Origin: Brevibacterium sp. CBA3109
GTDB taxonomy: Bacteria; Actinomycetota; Actinomycetes; Actinomycetales; Brevibacteriaceae
Assembly: GCF_040256645.1 (NCBI RefSeq)
Contig: NZ_CP158281.1
Coordinates: 310,001 to 374,000 of the forward strand
DNA length: 64,000 bases
Direction: 5' to 3'
The notes under the pieces: generated by a model
Seen by the model: the letters and a program-made list of their open reading frames with translations, nothing else
What the model was told of the DNA's origin: nothing
Database searches by the model: none
Program-made: the position numbers and the translations under genes
Part shown: in pieces, positions 1-9,628 of the stretch
Position numbering within the stretch: position 1 is the stretch's first letter
How the letters are laid out: every line of letters starts with the position of its first letter

Positions 1-5
1 AAGGA

Positions 6-1061
6 ATGTACAACATCGTCTACTACCGGGAACTCGAGTCGGCGGGTGTATCGACGCGGTTGATCAGGCAAGCGCAGGAATGTTGCCTTCTGAAACTGTG
101 CAACGGCGTCTATACCGTCACGTTGGTGTGTGGGATCGACTCGCATCGACGTATTGCGAGATTCGTCGAAGACACTGCGTGGACGGATCGTCATTGGGCA
201 ACTCCGCCACAGGAGCTTCGGAATGACTATCACTACCAGGAGCTGCTGCGCAGGCTGCGCATCCTCCACTATCCGAGGTACCGTGCGGATGACACCATCT
301 GGGGGACGTCTGCCGCTATGCTCCAGAACATCCCGCTGCTCGGCATCGACGCGGGGCCGATCTCCGTCGCCCATCCCCGGAGCAGTTCGAAGACTCGCGA
401 AATCCACCGGTCGAATCGTCTAATCGGCCGGGCCGACCGCATCAGACACTTGCACCTTGAGGTGACCACGCCGGTCAGAACGAGTCTGGACCTCATCCAT
501 ATTCGCGGCCAACAGGCCGGGTTCGCTGCAATGGAGACCGTTCTTCGTCGGGTTCTTCTCGCCCGGTATGGGGCGATCGAGCCGAAGTTCGGCTACCCAC
601 CCGACTTTCTCCGACTCGCACGTGGAGAACTTGTGGACAACTGGTACCCGGTGATTGAAAGGCTGACGACCGGGCAGGCCACAGCGCGGAGAATGTGTGA
701 CGCACTCAACCCGAAGTCCGAGAGCATCGCCGAGAGTTACTGCTCCTTTGACCTCAAGGCTCTGCATGTCGATGGGTTCGACCAGCAGGTGAAGATCTAC
801 GACGATGCCGGGTTCGTCTCGCGCACTGACTTCGCGCATCGAGAGACCATGACCATCCTTGAAGTCGACGGCGTAGGCAAGTACATCAAGGTCGGACGAG
901 AGCTGATGAACCGAGAGAGCGACCAGCACAATCGACTCTTGGCGCTGGGCTATACCGTGGTGCGATTCAGATTCAAAGAACTTCTCAACCTCAGTGTCTT
1001 CGCCACCAAGCTGTTCTCTCAGGCGCCCGAACTCCGGAAACATGTCCACGGCGGCAGGTGA
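6..1061 (+). CDS. AbiEi-antitoxin-like / DUF559 nuclease-fold protein
   Basis: The N-terminus (about residues 5-45, ending LCNGVYTV) resembles the winged-helix start of AbiEi-type antitoxin proteins, which read R-E-L..G.S...I...........GVY. The C-terminus has a DUF559/Vsr-like core: a D in RTDFAH, then ILEVDG followed by K at about residue 300, then the strand GYTVVRFRFKEL. This matches the D...ExDxxxK layout of PD-(D/E)XK folds. Such two-part proteins are common in actinobacteria, usually without a partner toxin, and none is visible here. Their function is unproven. The ATG lies only five bases into the window and the AAGGA before it is too close to act as a normal ribosome site, so the true start may be outside the window. 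Confidence 0.7.
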   Translation: MYNIVYYRELESAGVSTRLIRQAQECCLLKLCNGVYTVTLVCGIDSHRRIARFVEDTAWTDRHWATPPQELRNDYHYQELLRRLRILHYPRYRADDTIWGTSAAMLQNIPLLGIDAGPISVAHPRSSSKTREIHRSNRLIGRADRIRHLHLEVTTPVRTSLDLIHIRGQQAGFAAMETVLRRVLLARYGAIEPKFGYPPDFLRLARGELVDNWYPVIERLTTGQATARRMCDALNPKSESIAESYCSFDLKALHVDGFDQQVKIYDDAGFVSRTDFAHRETMTILEVDGVGKYIKVGRELMNRESDQHNRLLALGYTVVRFRFKELLNLSVFATKLFSQAPELRKHVHGGR

Positions 1062-1117
1062 CGTCCACCGCGGGTGCGCTGTGTGCGCAGATCACTCGCC
1101 TTACGTGCATCAACGAC

Positions 1118-1171
1118 TCGGTTTGCAGACGAGCAGCCTGTCTGCAAACAGGCTGCTCGTCTGCAAACCGA
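1118..1171. repeat. perfect 23-bp inverted repeat (hairpin)
   Basis: Arms 1118-1140 and 1149-1171 are perfect reverse complements around the 8-nt loop TCTGCAAA. The loop repeats the TCTGCAAA sequence found in the right arm. It lies just after the first gene and could be a terminator, though no U-tract follows. It could also be a dispersed palindromic element. Immediately downstream (about 1226-1245 and 1268-1286) is an imperfect direct repeat around GGCAGGCTGCA. Confidence 0.7.
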
Positions 1172-1243
1172 AGGGGGCGGTTACGATGCCGCAGTGCCGG
1201 TCCCGCACAGCGTGGCATCTTTGCCGGCAGGCTGCATCGTCAC

Positions 1244-1738
1244 TCAGTTCGGCGTGGCGTCCTGGCTGGCAGGCTGCACTGTCACCCACCGGCGAACCGC
1301 AACGATGAGCATGGTGATGAGGCCGAGGATGAGAATCCCGTCGGCGGCGATGTAGAGCAGATGCAGGCTGGATCCGCCGTCCTCGACTCCAGCGAGCACA
1401 GCATCTGTGCGCTTGTTGAGCAGCGGCCGGATCACAGTGATCTTGATGATGAGGACAGCGATCATGCCGCAGGCCAGCCCCCGGTAGAGTCTTCCCACGT
1501 GCTCCTTGAGCACCGCCCACAGCAGGATCACGGCAATGACGATCTCGACCCAGTTCATGGTGGTGAAAACCAGTCGGCCGATGCCCAAGCCCAAGGGGAT
1601 CGTGATGCCCGGAGCGGTGAACTTCAACGGGGCCTCGATGAGCGAGATGCCGATGATGAGGCCGAGCCAGATAGCCGGAAGAACGACGCGGGCTCCTGCG
1701 GATAGGCGGGTGTCCTGAGAACTGAGAATTTTCGCCAT
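1244..1738 (-). CDS. conserved four-helix integral membrane protein
   Basis: A 164-residue hydrophobic protein with four predicted membrane segments, at about residues 15-40, 60-80, 88-108 and 130-152. It carries a conserved-looking stretch LGLGIGRLVFTTMNWVE after the first helix. I recognise the type as a conserved bacterial membrane protein without assigned function and cannot name it. The ATG at 1738 is preferred because everything upstream in frame reads as low-complexity shadow of the divergent gene. It is divergent from the amidohydrolase that starts at 1842, leaving a shared promoter region of about 100 bp. Confidence 0.7.
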   Translation of the reverse strand: MAKILSSQDTRLSAGARVVLPAIWLGLIIGISLIEAPLKFTAPGITIPLGLGIGRLVFTTMNWVEIVIAVILLWAVLKEHVGRLYRGLACGMIAVLIIKITVIRPLLNKRTDAVLAGVEDGGSSLHLLYIAADGILILGLITMLIVAVRRWVTVQPASQDATPN

Positions 1739-1841
1739 GCCTCGGATTCTACTCCCGGTAGAACATGCTTGCCCCAAGTGCTGCGAAACCAGACGGCTGC
1801 CCTGTCGGGAACACATGACCTTGAGCTCTAGACTGGTGCTC

Positions 1842-3749
1842 ATGCGTCTGTTCTCCAACGCCGTCGTGCGAACTTTTGCTCCCTCCTCAGGGTCGGATGC
1901 CGCCACATCGAATGCCGCCACATCGGCCGCCGTCTCTGACACGGCACCCGACTCGATCCTCGTCGACGGGGAGAAGATCGTGGCTGTGGGCACCAGAGCG
2001 GAACTGCTCGACATCGCAGCCGCGGAATCCTCGACGACCGCAGCGCTCGCCTCGGCGGGCGGAATCGGGGCAACCACGGTGATTCCGGGCCTCGAAATCG
2101 AGGAGATCGATTGCGCAGGTCAGGTCATCCTGCCCGGACTCGTCGACGCGCACATGCATTCGGTCCATTACGCAGACTCCCTGACCGACCTTGATCTCTC
2201 GAACGTCCGATCGCTGGCCGAGGCGGTGGCTGCGATCCGCGAACGCGCCGGCCAGACTCCGTTCGGTGAATGGGTGGTCGGTTCGGGGTGGGACATCAAC
2301 AAATGGGATGACCCGCGTTACCCCGATCGAGAACTCCTCGACCAGGCCGTGCCCGACAATCCGGTGGCGATGTGGTCGGTCGATCTCCACACGCTCTGGA
2401 CGAATGCCCACGGCCTGGAGATCGCCGGCATCGATGACCTCACGGCGGACCCATTCGGTGGAGAATTCGTTCGCGATGACGAGGGCTCGCTGACCGGACT
2501 CGTCCGTGAGGATGCCACTGACCTGGTGGCCAGGTTCATTCCCGAACCCACTCGTGAGGAGCAGGTCGAGCGACTCGACCGCACACAGAAGCTGTTCCTC
2601 TCCCAGGGGCTGACAGGGATCCACGACTTCGACAGCATCGCCTCGACGCTGGGGTGGTACGACCTGCGGGAAGCCGATCGTCAGCACATTCGTGTGATGA
2701 AGTATCTGCGCTCACCGGAGGTGCCCTGGGCGATCGAAACCGGATGGCATACCGGCGACGGCGATGACTGGCTGCGCCGAGGTGGCCTGAAGCTGTTCTC
2801 CGACGGAGCCCTGGGCTCGCACACCTGCCACATGTCCTCACCGTTTCCTGAGCCGAGCGCTCACGACGAGCCAGCCGCCTCCGAGGAGCCAGCCGCCCTC
2901 GGCGAGACCTCCGAGCAGGAGTCCTACACCTATCCCGGCACTGTGCCCGAGGACGCCTTGAGCAGTGAGCCTGCCGATGCCAACTACGGGATCACCCAGA
3001 TGTCAGAGGACGATCTGTTCGAGAACGCACGCTGGGCCACAGAGGCAGGCATCTCGGTCGCCATCCATGCCATCGGCGACCAGGCCAACCACCATGTGCT
3101 CAACGTCGTCGAGCGCCTGCGCCAGACCACGAAGGAGGCCGAGGAACGCTTCGAACGGCCCCTGCGTCACCGGGTCGAGCACGCCCAGTTCATTCAGCCT
3201 GCCGATGTCGCCCGGTTCGCCGAACTCGACATCATCGCCTCGATGCAGCCCCGCCACTGCATCTCCGACCTCCACCTGCTCCACCTCATCGACGAATCCG
3301 CTCAACTCGCCGCCTACGCCTGGCCGGACCTGCTGTCCGCTGGGGCACATGTGGCGTTCGGCTCCGACGGCCCGGTCGAACCTGCGAATCCCTTCGCCGC
3401 GATCTATGCGGCGATGACCAGGGCGAGCATCTCCGGAGATGCGGCCACCAGTTTCCAGCCGCGTCGTCGGCTATCAGCCGTCGAGGCAATTCGGCAGCAC
3501 ACCCAGGGACCGGCCTTTGCGGCAGGACTCGAAGACCGCCGAGGTTATCTGGCGCCGGGCATGGACGCTGACTTCATCGTCGTCGACACCGATCCGTGTG
3601 CCGCAGAGGGGCTGAACGATGGCCTGCTCAATCACGACGGCCTGCTCGGCTACGAGTCCGAAGCAGCTCTGTTCGCCCACGCCGAGGCGATCCGTGACAC
3701 CACGGTCGCGCTGACCGTGGTCGGCGGCCAGGTGAAGTACACCGTCTGA
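1842..3749 (+). CDS. YtcJ-like metal-dependent amidohydrolase
   Basis: Amidohydrolase_3 family protein of 635 residues. Visible motifs are the metal-binding VDAHMHS early in the barrel, HAIGDQANHH, RHRVEHAQF and the late GSDGPVEP aspartate. The lysine ligand position is replaced by the GLKLFSDGALGSHT segment typical of YtcJ-like enzymes. The substrate is unknown; relatives hydrolyse formamides, exo-imines or ureas. The ATG at 1842 gives the usual N-terminus MRLFSNAVVRTF. Two acidic, Ala/Ser/Glu-rich insertions stand out: one near residues 15-35 and one near residues 345-385 containing repeated EEPAA units. They look like surface loops expanded by local duplication. Confidence 0.85.
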   Translation: MRLFSNAVVRTFAPSSGSDAATSNAATSAAVSDTAPDSILVDGEKIVAVGTRAELLDIAAAESSTTAALASAGGIGATTVIPGLEIEEIDCAGQVILPGLVDAHMHSVHYADSLTDLDLSNVRSLAEAVAAIRERAGQTPFGEWVVGSGWDINKWDDPRYPDRELLDQAVPDNPVAMWSVDLHTLWTNAHGLEIAGIDDLTADPFGGEFVRDDEGSLTGLVREDATDLVARFIPEPTREEQVERLDRTQKLFLSQGLTGIHDFDSIASTLGWYDLREADRQHIRVMKYLRSPEVPWAIETGWHTGDGDDWLRRGGLKLFSDGALGSHTCHMSSPFPEPSAHDEPAASEEPAALGETSEQESYTYPGTVPEDALSSEPADANYGITQMSEDDLFENARWATEAGISVAIHAIGDQANHHVLNVVERLRQTTKEAEERFERPLRHRVEHAQFIQPADVARFAELDIIASMQPRHCISDLHLLHLIDESAQLAAYAWPDLLSAGAHVAFGSDGPVEPANPFAAIYAAMTRASISGDAATSFQPRRRLSAVEAIRQHTQGPAFAAGLEDRRGYLAPGMDADFIVVDTDPCAAEGLNDGLLNHDGLLGYESEAALFAHAEAIRDTTVALTVVGGQVKYTV

Positions 3750-3765
3750 CCGGTCCCTCCACTCA

Positions 3766-3816
3766 CCTACCGTCCAGTCGTCCGATCCCGGCCTACCGTC
3801 CAGTCGCCCGATCCCG
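3766..3816 (+). repeat. 25-bp tandem direct repeat
   Basis: Two 25-bp units (3766-3790 and 3792-3816) begin CCTACCGTCCAGTCG, have a 26-bp period and differ at one base. They fill the gap between the amidohydrolase and the acyltransferase gene. No promoter or binding function can be shown. Confidence 0.7.
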
Positions 3817-3848
3817 CCGTCCCATCCTGCCGAAAAGGATCCTCACAC

Positions 3849-5168
3849 ATGCCTCGTTCGTTCATGGCTCAGGCGCGGAAGATCGATGCCGCCACCCCGG
3901 ACTCTCGCAACCGTGAAGTCGACTTCCTCCGCGCGGCAGCGATCACCGTCGTCGTCCTCGGCCACTGGACCATCATCGCGGTGAGTTCCACCGGAGGCAT
4001 CGAGCCCCACGGCCTGCTCGATGAGGCTCGCTGGACGCACCCGCTGACCTGGGTGTTCCAGGTGATGCCGATCTTCTTCCTGGTGGGCGGCTATTCCAAC
4101 GCTCTGTCCTGGCGTTCGGCCAGGCGGAAGAACATCGGCTACGCCGAATGGCTGCGCGCTCGCCTGCGTCGTCTGGGACTGCCGCTCATCCCACTGCTGC
4201 TTGTCTGGCTGGCCACCTGCATCATCGCGTTGAGTTTCGGTGCGCAGCCTGCCGCACTGCAGCTGGCATCGCAGATGGCGTTGGTGCCCACCTGGTTCCT
4301 CGCCGCCTACCTGCTGGTCGCGATCGTCGCCCCGCCGTGCCTGGTGCTGTGGGAGAAGTGGGGCTGGTGGTCGATCGTTCTCGGCATCGCCGCGGCAGGG
4401 GTCATCGACCTCATCAGCATCACCACCGGGAGCACGCTGGCCGGCTACCCCAACTATCTGCTCGTCTGGGCCAGCTTCCACCAGTTCGGCTACGCGTGGC
4501 TCGACGGCAGGCTCTCGAGCCTGAAACGCTGCCTGCTGCTCTTCGTCATCGGCGCGCTCGGGCTCGGACTCCTCGTCGGCTTCGGCCCGTACCCGGTCTC
4601 GATGATCACCGCCGGCACCGATGCGATCTCCAACTCGGCCCCGACGCGGGTGACCATGGCCTTCCTGGGAATGGCGCAGGCCGGAATCGTGCTCATGCTT
4701 GCGCGACCACTGGCGGGCCTGCTGCGCAGCCCCGGGCTGTGGATGCTCACCGTTCTTGTGAACCAGCGGATCATGACCTGGTTCCTGTGGCATCTCACCG
4801 CTCTGACGGCCCTGGCCCACGTGCTCCTCGCACTCGACGCCGAGGCACTGCTGCCCACCCCGTCGACCGGTGTGTGGTGGCTGACCCGCCCCCTGTGGTG
4901 CCTGGCGCTGCTCGCGATCACCGGCATCCTCGTAGTGATCTTCGGCCGGTTCGAATCGCCGCAGCCCGACGATCGCCCAGCCCCGCCGGTGTGGATGCCG
5001 CTCCTCGCCGCGGCAACGATCTGTGCGGGACTGGCGATCATGGCCGACGTGGGAATGGTCGACGCTGCCGGTGTGACCTGGATCTGGCCGCTGCTGCCGC
5101 TGGTGGGCATGGTCGTCTTCGGCGTCGTCAAGCTCCCACGCAAAAATCCTCGCAGAGGCAATGGCTAG
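3849..5168 (+). CDS. membrane acyltransferase (acyltransferase-3 family)
   Basis: A 439-residue polytopic membrane protein with about ten hydrophobic segments. The start NREVDFLRAAAITVVVLGHW carries the R-x(10)-H pattern that marks acyltransferase-3 enzymes (OafA/NodX type), which transfer acyl groups to sugars, lipids or polysaccharides at the membrane. It also has IFFLVGGYSNALSW after the second helix. The substrate cannot be told from sequence. The stop lies 7 bp from the convergent SDR gene. The ATG follows GAAAAGGATCC, an acceptable ribosome site. Confidence 0.85.
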   Translation: MPRSFMAQARKIDAATPDSRNREVDFLRAAAITVVVLGHWTIIAVSSTGGIEPHGLLDEARWTHPLTWVFQVMPIFFLVGGYSNALSWRSARRKNIGYAEWLRARLRRLGLPLIPLLLVWLATCIIALSFGAQPAALQLASQMALVPTWFLAAYLLVAIVAPPCLVLWEKWGWWSIVLGIAAAGVIDLISITTGSTLAGYPNYLLVWASFHQFGYAWLDGRLSSLKRCLLLFVIGALGLGLLVGFGPYPVSMITAGTDAISNSAPTRVTMAFLGMAQAGIVLMLARPLAGLLRSPGLWMLTVLVNQRIMTWFLWHLTALTALAHVLLALDAEALLPTPSTGVWWLTRPLWCLALLAITGILVVIFGRFESPQPDDRPAPPVWMPLLAAATICAGLAIMADVGMVDAAGVTWIWPLLPLVGMVVFGVVKLPRKNPRRGNG

Positions 5169-5175
5169 ATCCTGA

Positions 5176-5976
5176 TCAGATGTGGCGCCCACCGGAGATC
5201 TCGGTGACCGTACCGGTGAGGTAGCTGGAGAGGCCGGAGGCCAGGAACAGCACCACCGAGGCGACCTCTTCGGGCTCTCCAGGACGGCCCAGAGGGATCT
5301 CGGCGAGCTTCGAATCGATGGCATGCTGAGGCATGGCTGCGGTCATCGCGGTGTTGATGAAGCCGGGCTGGATCGCATTGATGCGGATGCCCTTGAACGC
5401 GACTTCCTTGGCCACGGCCTTGGTCATGCCGACGATGCCGGCCTTCGCCGCCGAATAGTTCGACTGGCCGAGCATTCCGACCTTGCCGCTGATGGAGGAG
5501 ACGTTGATGATCGTGCCGCCACGGTCCTGTTCGCGCATGAGACCGGTGGCGACCTTGAGGCCGTTCCAGGTTCCGCGCAGGTGGACGGAGATGACGTCAT
5601 CGAACTCCTGCTCCGTCATTTTGCGGATCGTCGCGTCGCGGGTGATGCCGGCATTGTTGACCCAGATGTCGACGCCACCGAAGGCTGTCGTTGCCGCTTC
5701 GGCGAGTTTCTGCGTGTTCTCCAGGGAGGCCACGTTGCACACGACTCCGGCTGCAGATTCTGCTCCGCCAAGCTCCTCGACGGCCGAGCGCAGGCTCTCC
5801 TCGTTCATATCGCCGAGGACGACCTTGGCTCCGGAGTTCACGAGGGACCGGGCCATAGACAGGCCGAGTCCCTGCCCGCCGCCGGTGACGACGGCGACCT
5901 TGCCGGTGAGCAAGCCGGGGATCTCGGAGATGCCCTGCGCGTTGGAGAACTCGGTGGTGGCCGGTGCGTCGGTCAT
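5176..5976 (-). CDS. SDR oxidoreductase, FabG-like
   Basis: A 266-residue classical short-chain dehydrogenase. It has cofactor motif TGGGQGLG at residues 31-38, NNAG at 107-110, and a catalytic Ser near 161, Tyr174 and Lys178 in YSAAKAG. The end ISGGRHI is typical of the family. It likely reduces or oxidises a 3-hydroxyacyl-CoA or -ACP. It is the last gene of an operon with the acyl-CoA dehydrogenase (51 bp upstream) and the CoA transferase, so a role in side-chain or fatty-acid beta-oxidation is more likely than fatty acid synthesis. This is inference from context. Confidence 0.9.
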   Translation of the reverse strand: MTDAPATTEFSNAQGISEIPGLLTGKVAVVTGGGQGLGLSMARSLVNSGAKVVLGDMNEESLRSAVEELGGAESAAGVVCNVASLENTQKLAEAATTAFGGVDIWVNNAGITRDATIRKMTEQEFDDVISVHLRGTWNGLKVATGLMREQDRGGTIINVSSISGKVGMLGQSNYSAAKAGIVGMTKAVAKEVAFKGIRINAIQPGFINTAMTAAMPQHAIDSKLAEIPLGRPGEPEEVASVVLFLASGLSSYLTGTVTEISGGRHI

Positions 5977-6026
5977 ATGGGCCTTCTTTCTATGTATGTG
6001 GATGAGTTTCTCTGCGGGTGGATGAG

Positions 6027-7190
6027 TTACAGGTTGAACTGGGGTTTATGGGCGCCCTTGAGCAGCTGCCGGGCGACGACGACGCGCTGGACCTCCGAGG
6101 TGCCTTCGTAGATGCGGAACAGCCGAGCATGGCGGTAGAAGCGTTCGACTGCGGACTCACGCATGTAGCCCATTCCGCCCTGGATCTGCACACCCTTGTC
6201 GGCGATGCGGCCCAAAGCTTCGGAGGCGAAGAGCTTCGCCGAGCTGGGTCCGAGCTTGCGGTCCTCGTCAGCATCCCAGCGCTTCGCGGCCGCGAGCACG
6301 AGAGCCTTGGCGGCGGCAAGGTCGGTGTAGATGTCGGCGAGCATGGCCTGGACCAGCTGGAACCGGGCGATGGGCTGGCCACCCTGTTTCGCCTCGGCGG
6401 CATAGTTCACGGACTCGTCGAGGATGCGGGTGGCCTGGCCCACGCAGATCGCGGCGATGTGCAGGCGGCCCTTGTTCAGCGAGGCCATCGCGGCGTAGAA
6501 GCCCTTCTCCTCCTCACCGCCGATGAGGTTGGCGGCGGGCACGCGGACGTCGTCGAAGAAGATCTCCGAGGTCCAAGCGCCGGCCTGGCCCATCTTGTTG
6601 TCATGAGTTCCGACGGTGACGCCGGCAGTCTTCGTGGGGACGAGGAAGACCGAGATGCCCTTCGAGCCCTGCGCGTTCGGGTCGGTGCGGGCAAAGACCA
6701 TGAGCACGTCGGAGGACTCGGCGTTGGTGATGAAACGCTTGCTGCCAGTGATGACGTAGTCATCGCCCTCGCGCACAGCTCTGGTGCGCATACCCGAGGG
6801 GTCGGAACCGGCCTCGGATTCGGTCAGAGCGAAGGACGCCACGACATCACCCGAGGTCAGCTTAGGCAGCCATTCGCTCTTCTGCTCATCGGTGCCGTAG
6901 TTGACGAGGACCTGCCCGGCGATGCCGTTGTTCGTGCCGAAGACGGACCGAAATGCCGGTGTTGTGTAGCCAAGCTCCATTGCCAGTGCGGCGTCCTGTT
7001 CGGCATTCATGCCCAGCCCGCCGTACTCTTCGGGCAGCGCCCAGCCGAAGAGCCCCATCTCAGCGGATTCCTTGATGATCGCCTCCGGGATGGCGTCATC
7101 GGCCTCGATGTCGAGTTCGATGGGGACGACCTTCTCGCGGACGAATTCGCGGACGATCGAGAGGACGTCATCCAGTTCCGAGGTATCCAT
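6027..7190 (-). CDS. acyl-CoA dehydrogenase (SCAD/MCAD-type)
   Basis: A 387-residue FAD-dependent acyl-CoA dehydrogenase of usual length. Flavin and substrate motifs are [17 protein letters not shown] and the C-terminal QGGMGYMRE. The catalytic base is the Glu of [11 protein letters not shown] near the C-terminus, the position used by short- and medium-chain dehydrogenases. The position used by isovaleryl-CoA dehydrogenase reads NKGRL here, with no Glu. It sits between a CoA transferase gene and an SDR gene in one operon, so it probably handles the alpha,beta-dehydrogenation of the acyl-CoA made by the transferase. Confidence 0.9.
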   Translation of the reverse strand: MDTSELDDVLSIVREFVREKVVPIELDIEADDAIPEAIIKESAEMGLFGWALPEEYGGLGMNAEQDAALAMELGYTTPAFRSVFGTNNGIAGQVLVNYGTDEQKSEWLPKLTSGDVVASFALTESEAGSDPSGMRTRAVREGDDYVITGSKRFITNAESSDVLMVFARTDPNAQGSKGISVFLVPTKTAGVTVGTHDNKMGQAGAWTSEIFFDDVRVPAANLIGGEEEKGFYAAMASLNKGRLHIAAICVGQATRILDESVNYAAEAKQGGQPIARFQLVQAMLADIYTDLAAAKALVLAAAKRWDADEDRKLGPSSAKLFASEALGRIADKGVQIQGGMGYMRESAVERFYRHARLFRIYEGTSEVQRVVVARQLLKGAHKPQFNL

Positions 7191-7243
7191 TCTTCGTTCT
7201 CCTTGAGTGGTGGGGTGGCGGTGACTTTGTCGCCGAGGTGGGG

Positions 7244-8437
7244 CTAGAGGCTGTCGATCCAGGCGCGGACCTGATCGGAGTCGGCCCCGAGCTCGGGTGG
7301 TGCGAGGTCGTAGGAGACCTCGGACTTCGCCAATCGGATCGGATTGCGGATTGTGGGGATGATGCGCTCGCCCTGACCGGTTTCGACGATCGGCTCGAGG
7401 CCGAGGTCCCGGGCACGTTCGACTCCCTGGGAGATCGAGTTGATCGGGGCGCAGGGCAGACCCACGGCGGTGAGCTTCTCAAACCATTCCTGAGCCGTGT
7501 GGGCTTGGAGTGCTTCGAGCAGTTCAGGTTCGAGCTCATCGCGGTGGGCGTTGCGAGTCTTGGCCTTGGCAAAGCGAACGTCTTCGGCCCAATCGGGTCG
7601 TCCGAGGGCCATGGCGAGGGCTGCGAACTGACCGTCGTTGGCCGCGGCAACGATGAGTTCGCCGTCCTTAGTCGCCATCGGCTGGTAAGGATAGAGGCTG
7701 GGGTGGGCGTTGCCCATGCGAGTCGGTGTCACACCGGCCGCGGCATAGGCTCCGGACTGGTTCGCCAGGCCCGACATCGCCGATGACATGAGGTTGGTTT
7801 CGACCAGCTGCCCCTCACCGGTGAGATTCTTGTGCTGGATTGCGGCCATGATCCCGATCGTCGTGTGGAGACCGGTGATGACGTCGAAGACCGCGACTCC
7901 GGCACGATAAGGGGAGCCGTCGGGACTGCCGGTGACGCTCATGAACCCGGACATGGCCTGCACCAGAAGGTCGTACCCGGGCAGCGGATTGTGGGCGCCG
8001 AAGCCTGTGACCGAGGCATAGATGACCTCCGCGTTGGCGTCCTTGACCGAGTCGTAGTCGAGGCCGAACTTCTTCAAGCCTCCCGGTTTGAAGTTCTCGA
8101 CGACGATGTCGGCTCTGGCGGCAAGCTTCTGGGCGACCGCGAGGTCATCGGCATCGGAGAAGTCGAGGACGATGTCGAACTTGTTCCGATTGATCGACAG
8201 ATAGTAGGTGGCATCCTCATCGCGAACCGGTGGACTCCAGTTTCGGGTGTCGTCGCCGCCCGGGCCCTCGACCTTGATGACCGTGGCGCCCAGGTCCGCG
8301 AGCATCATCGTGGAATAGGGGCCGGCGAGGACGCGGGAGAAGTCGACGACAATCTGGCCTGACAGCGGGCCGTTGCCAGCGCGGGGCAGGAAGTCGTTGA
8401 TGGTGTGGGACTGGTTCGCGGTGGTCTCACCATTCAT
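7244..8437 (-). CDS. CaiB/BaiF family CoA transferase
   Basis: A 397-residue class III CoA transferase. The start has PLSGQIVVDFSRVLAGPYSTMMLADLGA and VIKVEGPGGDDTR. The catalytic Asp is in GYDLLVQAMSG, and AYAAAGV and HPSLYPYQP follow. These enzymes move CoA between carboxylic acids. The ATG at 8437 is chosen because GGGAGCG lies about 8 bp upstream; an extra 20 residues would have to be added for the upstream start. It is the first gene of the CoA transferase/acyl-CoA dehydrogenase/SDR operon and is divergent from a LysR gene, which probably controls it. Confidence 0.9.
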   Translation of the reverse strand: MNGETTANQSHTINDFLPRAGNGPLSGQIVVDFSRVLAGPYSTMMLADLGATVIKVEGPGGDDTRNWSPPVRDEDATYYLSINRNKFDIVLDFSDADDLAVAQKLAARADIVVENFKPGGLKKFGLDYDSVKDANAEVIYASVTGFGAHNPLPGYDLLVQAMSGFMSVTGSPDGSPYRAGVAVFDVITGLHTTIGIMAAIQHKNLTGEGQLVETNLMSSAMSGLANQSGAYAAAGVTPTRMGNAHPSLYPYQPMATKDGELIVAAANDGQFAALAMALGRPDWAEDVRFAKAKTRNAHRDELEPELLEALQAHTAQEWFEKLTAVGLPCAPINSISQGVERARDLGLEPIVETGQGERIIPTIRNPIRLAKSEVSYDLAPPELGADSDQVRAWIDSL

Positions 8438-8512
8438 CGATAAACGCTCCCGATGGATCTGCTCGGCTCTGAAGTTCCTCAGAGTGTTCCAGTCCACAAT
8501 ATAGCAAAGTGA

Positions 8513-8536
8513 ATAATAATGAGAAGTGATTATTAT
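8513..8536. promoter_or_regulatory. AT-rich inverted repeat in the LysR/CoA-transferase divergent region
   Basis: ATAATAAT (8513-8520) and ATTATTAT (8529-8536) form a perfect 8-bp inverted repeat with an 8-nt spacer, inside an unusually AT-rich stretch of this high-GC sequence. LysR proteins commonly bind such sites between themselves and a divergent target. Binding here is inferred. Confidence 0.5.
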
Positions 8537-8632
8537 CGAAAATGATATCTAGTAGAGTTTGGCGACTGTCGAAGTGACTGTCGCAGCAGCTGGAGCAGCC
8601 GAGGTGGTCGCAGGGGAAGAGGAGAGCGAGAC

Positions 8633-9532
8633 ATGATGGAGATTCAGCAGGTGCGTGCCTTTCTCGCCGTCGCCGAGGAACTGCATTTCGGCCGTGCGGC
8701 TGAGCGTCTGGGTGTGCTCCAGCCCCCGCTGAGCCGCACGATCAGGGCTCTCGAGGACGACCTCGGCGTCACACTGTTCCAACGCACGACCCGAAACGTG
8801 AAGCTCTCGCCCGCGGGAGAGGCGCTGATCGAGCCGGCGCGGAAGATGCTGGAGTACCAGAGTCTCGCGGTCGACTCGGTGCAGCGAGCTGCAACGGGGG
8901 AGACCGGGCGCATCAGCTTCGGATTCGCCCGATCCTCATCGCGGACCTTGGCTGCTGGCCTGGTCACGGCCTCGCGCCGACTGAATCCGGGCATCGTCTT
9001 CAGCCTCGAATCCAATGTCTTCGCGGAGGAGGGCCTGGCTCGACTCGTCGACGGAACCCTCGATCTCGCGCTGGTGAGATGGGACAGGCAGCCGCCGGGA
9101 ATGACGGGGCGACCGGTGATGATCGAGCGCCTGTGCGCTGCCCTGCCCGAGGATCATCGCCTGGCCGTCCGCTCCTCCATTCGGGTCGAGGACCTGGCCG
9201 ATGAAGACTTCATCACCCTGCCGGAACATCCCAGCTCGACCCTGCGTGAGAACACGCTGAAGCTGTGCCGAGAAGCCGGCTTCTCACCTCGTTTGGCCCA
9301 AGCCGCCCCGGACTCGCAGACGATCGGTGCCCTCGTCGCCTCTGGTTTGGGAGTATCGATCACCTTCGACTCGGTCTCGGCGAACACGCGTGAGGCGGGC
9401 ACGGTTGCCGTGCCCCTCGACATTCCACAGGATCCCTCAACGCTGTACCTGGCGCACCTGAGCGACCACGGCAAACCTTCGCTGGATGCGGTGCTGGCCC
9501 TCGCCGAGGAGGTGCTGCCGACCGTGGGATGA
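8633..9532 (+). CDS. LysR-type transcriptional regulator
   Basis: A 299-residue LTTR. The N-terminal winged helix reads QQVRAFLAVAEELHFGRAAERL followed by QPPLSRTIRALEDDLGV, and the effector-binding domain spans about residues 90-295. Two adjacent ATGs (8633 and 8636) follow GAGGAGAGCGAG. Divergent orientation next to the CoA transferase operon suggests it senses a CoA-transferase substrate or product and regulates that operon. The effector is unknown. Confidence 0.92.
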   Translation: MMEIQQVRAFLAVAEELHFGRAAERLGVLQPPLSRTIRALEDDLGVTLFQRTTRNVKLSPAGEALIEPARKMLEYQSLAVDSVQRAATGETGRISFGFARSSSRTLAAGLVTASRRLNPGIVFSLESNVFAEEGLARLVDGTLDLALVRWDRQPPGMTGRPVMIERLCAALPEDHRLAVRSSIRVEDLADEDFITLPEHPSSTLRENTLKLCREAGFSPRLAQAAPDSQTIGALVASGLGVSITFDSVSANTREAGTVAVPLDIPQDPSTLYLAHLSDHGKPSLDAVLALAEEVLPTVG

Positions 9533-9628
9533 GCGCTACGTGCGCGGCAGCATCCGCCGTCTCCTGATGTTTCCGGCCAACTCGTCCTTGTGATTGGCGG
9601 CCGCTCCTGCCTACGATACAAACACAGT

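Noticed and set aside
1110-1520. Open frames on both strands around 1058-1705
   Set aside because: They are Arg/His/Ser/Pro-rich, have no ribosome site and run across the palindrome and the antisense of the membrane protein gene.
4148-5224. Second plus-strand frame overlapping the acyltransferase
   Set aside because: Arg/His/Ala/Gly-rich shadow without domain features; the other frame has clear membrane segments and family motifs.
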